Origin: Kocuria rosea
Lineage (GTDB): Bacteria; Actinomycetota; Actinomycetes; Actinomycetales; Micrococcaceae
Direction of reading: 5' to 3'
Length of the DNA stretch: 64,000 bases
Assembly: GCF_006094695.1 (NCBI RefSeq)
Contig: NZ_CP035103.1
Span: 3,720,001-3,784,000, forward strand
The notes beneath the pieces were generated by a model. That model searched no databases. It was not told the DNA's origin and was given only the letters and a program-made list of their open reading frames with translations. Below, piece by piece: positions 53,127 through 61,241 of the stretch. Every line of letters begins with the position of its first letter. Position 1 is the first letter of the stretch. The translations under genes were made by a program, and so were the position numbers.

Positions 53127-53485
53127 CCTAGATCTTCGCCTTCGTGCGACATGGACATCTTCTTTGGCTGCCACGGGAACGGCCTGAGCTGCACGTCCGG
53201 GGACTTGAGCATCATGCGGACGACGTCCCGGAGACGGGGAGCGTGAATGACCGGCACTCCGTCGCGACGCGCCCAGATCCGGTCCCAGTCGTCCAGTCCG
53301 GCGGGCATGATCGTGAACTGGGGCAGGTCCATGATCGCACCAGGACCGTAGGTGTAGATCAGCGAGGAAGGGCGTCCAGAGCCCACTTTGGCGCGGTTGT
53401 GCTTGGTTCCCTTTTCGGCTTCCTGCTCGGCGTCACCGAGTGGATCGAGCTCCTGCTGAGAGTCGTAAACGAGCTTGGTGGTCAT
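53127..53485 (-). pseudogene. drmB: drmB, 5' part
   Basis: The first 119 codons of drmB, including the start ATG at 53485, which overlaps the drmA stop (ATGA). It contains the typical DrmB opening: GSGRPSSLIYTYGPGAIMDL, then WQPKKMSMSHEGEDLG just before the break. In the interrupted gene, translation would enter the element and stop at 53081 after 134 residues. The remainder is at 50341-52003. Confidence 0.9.
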
Positions 53486-56400
53486 GAGGCGTCCTCTTCT
53501 CCGCTCGGCATCTGCCAGCCGGGAGTCTTCTCTGTTTCGCGGACGAACAGCCGGTCCTTGATGGGGCTGACCAGCAGATTGATCTCCGGTTGCACCTCTC
53601 GCATGGAGTTGGCCACCACGAACGGCGAAACGTCCTTTGACTGGTCCCGTGCCCGCACATTTTCTGCGCTGATGATGAGCGGTCCGGCCTTGCCCTCATC
53701 AGTGACGCGTTCGTAGACCAGATTCTTCTGTTCCTGGGCCAGGTACTGCCGCCGCTTGATCCATTGGTCGAGTCGATTCTTCAACCGGTTGCGCGCCGTT
53801 TCTGCCGACGTCTCATCCGAGGCCCGCTTCACGCGGGCGGTCAACGCCTCGATGAGCGCGCCAACTGCGTCTTGTTCCGCATCGATCTGCCCAGCGCTTT
53901 TCTCGGGGGAGAGCCCACTTGCGCGAGCAGCCTGCAAGACACGAGTCGCGCTGACGAGCACACCGTCGAGTCCACGATCCATGGACGTCGCAGAGAACGG
54001 CGTGACCGAGAGGGCCTCCACCTTTGCGTAGAAGGTCTCGTGGTAGTGCCGGAACTGCTCGAAGTGGGCCAGGTCCCGGGGACGGGCCCAGTTGCCCAGA
54101 CTCACCACGAGCCCCGGACGGCCGGGGTCACGGCCCACGCGGGAGGAGGCCTGAATGTACTCCGCGGTGTTCTTCGGCTGGCCCACCATCAGCATGAGCC
54201 CGAGCCGGGTGACGTCCACACCAACCTGGAGCATCGACGTCGCCAGGACGACGTCGAACGGATTCACGTCGCGCTTGGCCGGCGTCTTGGCGGCCTTGAC
54301 CAGCTCGGCACGCTCCGTCCTCCCCTTCGTTGAGTCGAACGCAGGGTCGAAGGCGACTGCCATGTCGTCCAGCGTGGTGGTGATGTCGTCGCTCGACACC
54401 CGGGAGGTCAGCTCGGCGAGGTGGAGGTTGCCGTAGTCCGTCCCCCGCCGCCGGGGCAGTGAAGACCAGCGTCGTCCTCCGCTCAACAACGTCTGTACGT
54501 CGTCGAGCATGTACCGGGCCATGCCGGCAAGCTCACGGGTCGCGTTGAAGTACCCGACCAGCGTCAGATAGGGATCGGCGACTTCTCCCGCACGATCCAG
54601 GAGCAACTGGCCCGCAGCCATGAGGATCTCCGCCACGCGGATCTCCGCCGTGGTGAGGCGGACCCCCGTGGTGCTGACCCCGACATATCGACGTCCGGGA
54701 TACTCCTCCGAAACCTCTCGCTCGGTGGAGAAGAAGGTGTTTCCTACGTCCAGCACCTGAGGGGGGAACACCGTGACATCACGGCCATAGAGAGCCCGCA
54801 CCTGGTCGGCCGCGTTGCGCACGGTTGCCGTGGAAGCGACCACCAGCGGTTGCACGGGGGTGCCGTTCTGATCCCGCCAGGAACACATGAGGTCGACGCC
54901 CACCTCGAAGAGACCCACCGTCGTGCCCAAGGCCCCCGTGATGAGATGGAGCTCGTCCTGAATGATCAAATCCGGTGGGCGCAGCCGACCGACGGCGCGG
55001 ACGGCCGCAGGCGGTCCGCCGTCCTGAGACGCAGGATGCTTGTTGCCGTCCTGGATCTCGCAGTGTCGGTAATCCGTGTGGACGTAACCGTGGCGCTCGC
55101 AGTGCTTGCGGACGTACCCGAACAGGGACGCCGCTTCCCCTTCACGGGCCAATCGGGCGAATTTGTCGACGGTGGCGATGAGGAAGGCAGGTGTGAGGCG
55201 GTAGATCTCCTCGTCCACGGTGAGGACGGGAAGTCCTTCCTCTGCCGTACCTCCTTCGGAGAACGGGCAGTCAGCAAACTCGTCACCGCAGAAGACGTGG
55301 ACCCTCCGGGTGGCCTTCTCGGGACGAACATTGCTGACGGTGATCCGGGTGCCGCACCACGGGCACCGCTTGAACTGCAGGACGGTCACGCGTCCGCCCT
55401 TGTTGTCATTGGCCTTGGCGACCTGCTTCTCGGCCTCGTCGAACCGCTTGGGGCTGACATCGGTGCCCACCCACAGGCCGATCCGGAAAGACTCGGCGCC
55501 CCAGGCCTCAGGATCGGCCCGACGGACCATCTCTGCGGCGCAGACGAGGGCTGTGGCCCGCTGGAACTGCTGGGCGGTGAGCAGCCGCAGGGTGTACCGC
55601 ATCAGCACGGCGACCCCGGACAAACCGTTGAGCTCGCCATCCGCCGTCGTGACAATGCCCTGCCGACGGCGCATGGCGAAGGTATAGGCGGCCAACCCCA
55701 AGTAAGCCTCGGTCTTACCGCCACCGGTGGGGAAGAACAACAACTGGGCTTTCGCCAGATCCCCCGATCGAGCGGTGGACGCCGGATCGGTGAGCAGGGG
55801 CAGCTGCATGAGGATGAAGGCGAGCTGGAACGTGCGCCATGAGTGAGCCAGGGGGCCCCTAGCCAGCACCTTCTGCCGGGCGTCGAAAATGCCAGCGCTG
55901 GAGTCCGTGGCGCGGTCACTGGCGACCTGGGTCTGGATGCGCTGATCGGCCATGACGGCGTTCATGAACCTGAAGCACCGCAGCGCTTCCTCATTGCTGA
56001 GCAGGTGCTCAAGGCCCTCCGCGAGCTGCTCCTGCACCTGCCCGGCCTCTTCGATGAGCTCCCATGCATCATCCCGTAGATGACGGGGTAGATCGGACAC
56101 GCGATGCCCTTGCTGATCCAGCCACTGGGCGTAGCCCGTGACGATCGGTTCGAGGCCCTCCCTGAGTTCACGGACATTGGCCTTGGCGAGCACCGTCATG
56201 TCGAGGGTGGCTGCCTCGATCTCCTCGGCTGTGGTCTGCGGGGTCTCGGAGGTGGGCAACCAAGTGGTCCATACCTTGGTCGCGCGGCGCGATCCCTTGG
56301 CGACGTGCCAGTCGACGGAGCAGGTCCGCCCGACCGCGAATTCGAGGCGGTCCCTGTACTGGAGATTCAGCCGGCGCAGCTCGGTGTCCCGCTCGAACCG

Positions 56401-57195
56401 TTCGTCCTCCAAGACGTCACGCACTGGCAGGAAGAGATCCTCGCCCCCCACGTCCGCGTAGAGCTTGGTCTGGTACAGCCACGCATCCACGGGGATCTTC
56501 CGCGACGTCTCGCGGTCGTTGCAGAGCGCTACTTCCACCAAGCGCCGCTTGAGTTCGGGTTCTTCGTACTGGTCGACGCGCAACACCACGTCGTCCATGA
56601 GCGGGAACGTCGTCGTCTCCCTCGCCTTGAGCTGAGCGACCTCCACGACGACGGGAATGTCCACCGGCGTCCGTTTGTAGCGTGTCGTGCCGGGCTCTTC
56701 GCCAGGCATGCTCTTGTAGACGCCCCACGATGCTGTGACCGTGAAGGACGCGCAATCCAAGGGGATTTGGAAACGCAGGCCCATGGACGCCGGAACCATG
56801 AGGCCACGTTTTTGAGGGTCGTCATCCACGTCGTCCTCATCGGCGTCAGCGGTGCTGTCGTCGACTGCCGTCACGGGAACACCACGGCTCTCAGACGCCG
56901 CCACGGCGTCACCCACGTCCGTGGCAGCCTCTTCCGATCCTTCCTCCACAGGATCTACCGGTCCGCCGGTCAAGCGCACCGGAGCAATTCGTCCGACAAG
57001 GTAGGCGACGTCCGGAGGACCGTCGAGGATTTCTTCGTCCCCGCCTGCCGGGCCGAGGAGTTCACGCTCCAAGATATCTGTGAGGTTTTCGCGAGCCGTC
57101 CATGAGCGATTGTCGGGTTCAAAGTTGAGCTCGTAGGGAGCACGCTCTGCCCACCCCCTGGACTGGGCATTTTTGTGACTTACGGATATCGTCAT
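53482..57195 (-). CDS. drmA: DISARM helicase DrmA
   Basis: A 1,237-residue SF2-like helicase. Walker A is LFFPTGGGKTEAYLGLA near residue 490; the DExH-like box is LIIQDELHLITGAL near 745; the C-terminal lobe has MLQVGVDVTRLGLMLMVGQ and QASSRVGRDPGRPGLV near 1020. A cysteine cluster (RCPWCGTRI, VFCGDEFADC) lies between the lobes. DrmA with DrmB forms the DNA-loading core complex that recognises incoming phage DNA. It lies five bases after drmMI and overlaps drmB. The gene is intact. Confidence 0.93.
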   Translation of the reverse strand: MTISVSHKNAQSRGWAERAPYELNFEPDNRSWTARENLTDILERELLGPAGGDEEILDGPPDVAYLVGRIAPVRLTGGPVDPVEEGSEEAATDVGDAVAASESRGVPVTAVDDSTADADEDDVDDDPQKRGLMVPASMGLRFQIPLDCASFTVTASWGVYKSMPGEEPGTTRYKRTPVDIPVVVEVAQLKARETTTFPLMDDVVLRVDQYEEPELKRRLVEVALCNDRETSRKIPVDAWLYQTKLYADVGGEDLFLPVRDVLEDERFERDTELRRLNLQYRDRLEFAVGRTCSVDWHVAKGSRRATKVWTTWLPTSETPQTTAEEIEAATLDMTVLAKANVRELREGLEPIVTGYAQWLDQQGHRVSDLPRHLRDDAWELIEEAGQVQEQLAEGLEHLLSNEEALRCFRFMNAVMADQRIQTQVASDRATDSSAGIFDARQKVLARGPLAHSWRTFQLAFILMQLPLLTDPASTARSGDLAKAQLLFFPTGGGKTEAYLGLAAYTFAMRRRQGIVTTADGELNGLSGVAVLMRYTLRLLTAQQFQRATALVCAAEMVRRADPEAWGAESFRIGLWVGTDVSPKRFDEAEKQVAKANDNKGGRVTVLQFKRCPWCGTRITVSNVRPEKATRRVHVFCGDEFADCPFSEGGTAEEGLPVLTVDEEIYRLTPAFLIATVDKFARLAREGEAASLFGYVRKHCERHGYVHTDYRHCEIQDGNKHPASQDGGPPAAVRAVGRLRPPDLIIQDELHLITGALGTTVGLFEVGVDLMCSWRDQNGTPVQPLVVASTATVRNAADQVRALYGRDVTVFPPQVLDVGNTFFSTEREVSEEYPGRRYVGVSTTGVRLTTAEIRVAEILMAAGQLLLDRAGEVADPYLTLVGYFNATRELAGMARYMLDDVQTLLSGGRRWSSLPRRRGTDYGNLHLAELTSRVSSDDITTTLDDMAVAFDPAFDSTKGRTERAELVKAAKTPAKRDVNPFDVVLATSMLQVGVDVTRLGLMLMVGQPKNTAEYIQASSRVGRDPGRPGLVVSLGNWARPRDLAHFEQFRHYHETFYAKVEALSVTPFSATSMDRGLDGVLVSATRVLQAARASGLSPEKSAGQIDAEQDAVGALIEALTARVKRASDETSAETARNRLKNRLDQWIKRRQYLAQEQKNLVYERVTDEGKAGPLIISAENVRARDQSKDVSPFVVANSMREVQPEINLLVSPIKDRLFVRETEKTPGWQMPSGEEDAS

Positions 57196-57200
57196 GCGTT

Positions 57201-60200
57201 CTACTCCTCCAGAACTTCCCGGACGGGCGACGGCACATTGCTCCGCACGGCAGCACGGCGATGATTCTCTTCAAGAAGGCGATCGAGGATTTCCACGCGC
57301 GCGGCAGGGCTGACAGTCCAACGCTGCGTTTGACGATAGATGTGGAAACCATGGTCGAGGTGGACATCTCCCCAGCCATAAGCAGCCATTACGCTTTTAT
57401 CTATTTCAACATGCAATTCTCGGACCCGAGCCACATCAGCGTCAGAATGGCTAGTAATTGCAGGATTATTTACCATATTGTAAAGATTCGTCAATCCTAA
57501 ATGTCGGGTTAACATAATTTTTCGACGCTCAGCATCCAAATTTTTGCCCGCTTTCTCAACTCGATCACTAAGTACGGGCCGCGGAAAAGTTTCAAAAACA
57601 TCAGATGCAGCATATCGGACTCGCGTTTCAAGAGTGGAACCGTATGCAATAGCCCAAATTTGATGGGGACTTGACGAAATTACCGCTTGGTCTTGGTACG
57701 AGTCAGTAGCAAACACAGTCAGCGAATCGCTCAAAATTTGCGCTGCTGGCACTCTTATCGGCATTACCGACTTGCTAACGCGTGCGATTACTAAGACCTC
57801 CCCTAGTGCAGAAATTGCCTTACGCATCCCGGGCCGTTTTTCCGCATACTGCCACCAACGCTCACGAAGCGCCCTGCGATTTACTTCTTGCCGCTCCCCC
57901 TTGACTTTTTCAACAAGCCGCTGGTATGGCAAAGCATACTTTGCGGCTTCGAGTTCCGAGCGATCATAAAAATCAATCACCCAGCGTGACGCCGAAGCAT
58001 CGGGGCGCGCACTGATATCATCTCCGTTTAAGTAAGGGAATAGTACATCCGCATTCTGAGAGTCTTCCTCGATCCAAGCAAGCGCCTCTTTTTCGCCGAG
58101 GACAAACCCCTTGCCTAAAACAATGCAACCCTGGAAAGCAAACAAAGAATTCTCCGCCAGGCGATACGGTGCACCGCAAACTTTGCTCGCTGGCTCGAGC
58201 TTGGTAGATATATCGTTGACCGCCAAACCGTCAGCAACCCTATGGGCTTGTCTTGATAATTCACCAAAAATACCCCATACTGCTGCAAATTCAAGGTTGG
58301 CGCTACGCGCGGGCCAAGCTCGACTTTGAATTGATCGATTTATAGTGAATCCGTCAGCAACCATGCGATCCAATCCTACTTCTCGGGTGATACCCTGGGC
58401 GATTGAATTTGTTGCGATCAAGCCGAGAGTTCCGCCGCCCCGCAAGAGTGACATGGCACGCAAAAAGAAATATGCGACAAAGTCCGCGCTTCCCTTTTTG
58501 CCTTCAGCCAGCACATTAACGAGCCAGTCTCGTATATTAGTTCCCATAGAGCCAGTCAGTTTTTGACCACCCAGGAATGGTGGATTTCCAATGATAGCGT
58601 CAAATCCTCCACTGGCCATGACATCTGGGACTGACAAAATCCAGTGAAGAGGCTTCCACCGCTCATAGTCAGTCGTCACCGTAGGAGTGAGTCCGCTGGC
58701 AATGATGGTGTTGAGCATGGACGAATTGGCCAACTCTCCTATGGCGGGGTATGCCCTTTCAACAGCGATGCGCAAGTTCTCATACGTTTCATTAAGCGCA
58801 CGCCCGGGCTTCCCGCCCACCTTCAAACCAGCAGCCACCACGCCATCGGCGATACGAGTAAGCTTGGCTGTGAGGTTCTGATATTCTCGCCATTGGCGCC
58901 GCTTCGTCGCCGCCGAACGCTGAGGATCAGAGTCATCGATTTCCGTGGCTAGTCGGCGACGCAGGCTAGCGGCGTCGACGAGGATTCCAGAGACGTCGAG
59001 ATCGTAGAAGCTGACATTCTGGGACGCGGCCTTCGGGTCGATGTGCAGGCGTTCAAGCTGCTTGGCGTCGGTCAGACCGAGCAACGAATTGCCGTGGAGA
59101 ACCTTGTCGTCGACGAATGAGAACGGCAGTTTGGGATCCAGGGACACCAGCCACAGCGAGAGCTTGCACATCTCTACGGCCATCTCGTTGATGTCGGCAC
59201 CGTAGAGACAGCTCGCCACGATTTGTCGCACCGCGTGCGTCTCCAAACTTTGAGCGCTTCCTCGTGCGACGCCCTCACGATGCCATGCTTCGACGAGACG
59301 CTTGCCGAGGTAACGAGCAGCCGCCACGAGGAACGCCCCAGAACCGCAGGCGATGTCCGCCACCTTAAGGTCGAGGATCTTGTCCGAGGAAACAGGCTTC
59401 CACTGGTTCCGCTCAGCAGTCTGGTGCGGGCCCGGTGAGTAGACGAGCGGCTCCAGGGCGTGCTCCACGACTTCCTCGGCGAGGGAGCGGGGTGTGTAGT
59501 GGGCCCCGGACGTGGACCGAGACGGCGTCTCCACCACCGCCAGACCGCCGGGTGCGATGACCACCGGACGGCCGCGCAGATCACGACGGATGATGCCGAT
59601 CCAGCTCCGCAATCGGGTGCGGAGCTCCTCGTCGGCGCCCGTCACAGTCAGGAGGGCGCGCACGGCGTCCTCCTGATTGTCGCCCGAGGCTAACGCCTTG
59701 GCGAGCCTGGACTGGGTCGGTGCTTTGGCCGCCGGCTGGTTGTCTTTGACCCATTTGAGGATCGCCTTGGCGATCACCGTGTCGTCGAGCTCGCCGTCGG
59801 AGAGGTCCTCCAGGACATTCAGAGGAATCTCCGGCTCCACTCCGTCAGTCCCCAGAAGTCCGACGACCACTCGGTCGACCTCTCGGCTGGAGTAGCCCAG
59901 CAGACCCTCGTAGATGTAGCCGATCTGCTCGACGTCGATGTCTCGGAAGGAGATCCGGCGGGCCGGCTCGCCCTTGAGCTCGGTGACCTGCACGGAGCGA
60001 AGGATCTCGAGCATGACACGATCGCTCACCGTGACGGCAAGCGTTCCACGCTCTGTGCGGGCAGTGAGGAAGGGCATGCGCGCGGCGTCGAAAAGTGAGC
60101 CGCCGTAGGAAGGCAGGCGCATGTCCTCGAACGACGCGCCCCGGTACAGGGCCTGTGAGGTGGCGAGGAGCCGGTGCCAGGTGAGATGGGTGGCATCCAA

Positions 60201-61241
60201 CGATTCGGCGCCCTCGTCCCGGGCGCGCTGATCGAGGAGGTCCAACTGGTCACTGATGCCGTAGCCCATGGCGAACAGGCGCCCTTGCGGTAAGAGCCCT
60301 CGTTCCTCGGCAAAGAGGAGGAAGACCACGCGCATCATCACGGTGACCGCAGCCTCGTACACCTCACCGCGGTTCTCAGGGAGGGGGTCCGGATCGCCGC
60401 GGCGCTTGGCCTCAAGACCGGCTTCTGAAAACGCCTGAACGAGGAGCTCCACGGCCTTCCGGACCTGGACGCCAAGGGCGTCTGTGATCTCCTCGGCAGC
60501 CGCCACAGAGGCTCCAAACAACTCGGTGAGCCGCTCGGACGGCTTGCCTCCGAGCAGCCGCTTGCGCTGCAGCAGCTCGACGAACGCGTTGCGGGTTGCC
60601 GGCTCCTCGATCCACGTCTGGGAGTCGACGACGCCGGAGGCGACCATCGTGGATTCTCGGGCGCTGACGATGGCCCACCACCGTCCGTCGGTGACCACCC
60701 CGATGCGCACCCCGCTGTGGCGCAGCAGCTCTTCCATGCGGTCGATCGGACTCGCGGCCCATCCGTCGTCGAGGGCCGCACGGAGGGAGTCGACGGGATC
60801 GACCTCGAGAACCAGCGCCCCGACATTCTCACCGTGGACGAGGGCCCCCGAGGGGAGGACGGTGACGGCGTGGTTCGGCGAGCGCACTCCCGAGGCAGCA
60901 TCAGCGACTGCGGGTAGTGCGAGGTCGGTGACGTAGCTATTGCCCCAGCCCAGGACGTCCCTGAGCACCGTCTCGACCCATGTCTGCTGCGCTTGGCGGT
61001 AGGTATTCAGAACGCTGATGTCATCGCGATGGGCGTCCCATCGTTCCCAAGCTCGTTCGAAGAGGGGTTTGGCTTGCTTGAGGACGGCGAGTACGTCACT
61101 GTCCATCGAGGGCATGCCGTATCCCCACACGCTCTTGAGCGCGGGCACGGACAGGAACGGTCCGTCGGTGTCGACGAGCTGAAGCCAGTACCGGTGGCTC
61201 TCGGCCCCGTCTCGCGGGCGTCGGTCGATTCGGCGCAGCAT
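57201..61241 (-). CDS. drmMI: DISARM adenine methyltransferase DrmMI
   Basis: A 1,346-residue N6-adenine DNA methyltransferase of the large class 1 DISARM type. The SAM-binding motif is VADIACGSGAFLVAAA near residue 630 and the catalytic NPPF is FDAIIGNPPFLGGQ near 883. The N-terminal 550 residues resemble the helical part of type IIG/PglX enzymes, and the C-terminus holds the target-recognition region. It methylates host DNA so that self is spared. From about residue 800 on, the gene becomes markedly AT-richer than its first half. Its ATG overlaps the drmD stop (TGATG). Confidence 0.92.
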   Translation of the reverse strand: MLRRIDRRPRDGAESHRYWLQLVDTDGPFLSVPALKSVWGYGMPSMDSDVLAVLKQAKPLFERAWERWDAHRDDISVLNTYRQAQQTWVETVLRDVLGWGNSYVTDLALPAVADAASGVRSPNHAVTVLPSGALVHGENVGALVLEVDPVDSLRAALDDGWAASPIDRMEELLRHSGVRIGVVTDGRWWAIVSARESTMVASGVVDSQTWIEEPATRNAFVELLQRKRLLGGKPSERLTELFGASVAAAEEITDALGVQVRKAVELLVQAFSEAGLEAKRRGDPDPLPENRGEVYEAAVTVMMRVVFLLFAEERGLLPQGRLFAMGYGISDQLDLLDQRARDEGAESLDATHLTWHRLLATSQALYRGASFEDMRLPSYGGSLFDAARMPFLTARTERGTLAVTVSDRVMLEILRSVQVTELKGEPARRISFRDIDVEQIGYIYEGLLGYSSREVDRVVVGLLGTDGVEPEIPLNVLEDLSDGELDDTVIAKAILKWVKDNQPAAKAPTQSRLAKALASGDNQEDAVRALLTVTGADEELRTRLRSWIGIIRRDLRGRPVVIAPGGLAVVETPSRSTSGAHYTPRSLAEEVVEHALEPLVYSPGPHQTAERNQWKPVSSDKILDLKVADIACGSGAFLVAAARYLGKRLVEAWHREGVARGSAQSLETHAVRQIVASCLYGADINEMAVEMCKLSLWLVSLDPKLPFSFVDDKVLHGNSLLGLTDAKQLERLHIDPKAASQNVSFYDLDVSGILVDAASLRRRLATEIDDSDPQRSAATKRRQWREYQNLTAKLTRIADGVVAAGLKVGGKPGRALNETYENLRIAVERAYPAIGELANSSMLNTIIASGLTPTVTTDYERWKPLHWILSVPDVMASGGFDAIIGNPPFLGGQKLTGSMGTNIRDWLVNVLAEGKKGSADFVAYFFLRAMSLLRGGGTLGLIATNSIAQGITREVGLDRMVADGFTINRSIQSRAWPARSANLEFAAVWGIFGELSRQAHRVADGLAVNDISTKLEPASKVCGAPYRLAENSLFAFQGCIVLGKGFVLGEKEALAWIEEDSQNADVLFPYLNGDDISARPDASASRWVIDFYDRSELEAAKYALPYQRLVEKVKGERQEVNRRALRERWWQYAEKRPGMRKAISALGEVLVIARVSKSVMPIRVPAAQILSDSLTVFATDSYQDQAVISSSPHQIWAIAYGSTLETRVRYAASDVFETFPRPVLSDRVEKAGKNLDAERRKIMLTRHLGLTNLYNMVNNPAITSHSDADVARVRELHVEIDKSVMAAYGWGDVHLDHGFHIYRQTQRWTVSPAARVEILDRLLEENHRRAAVRSNVPSPVREVLEE

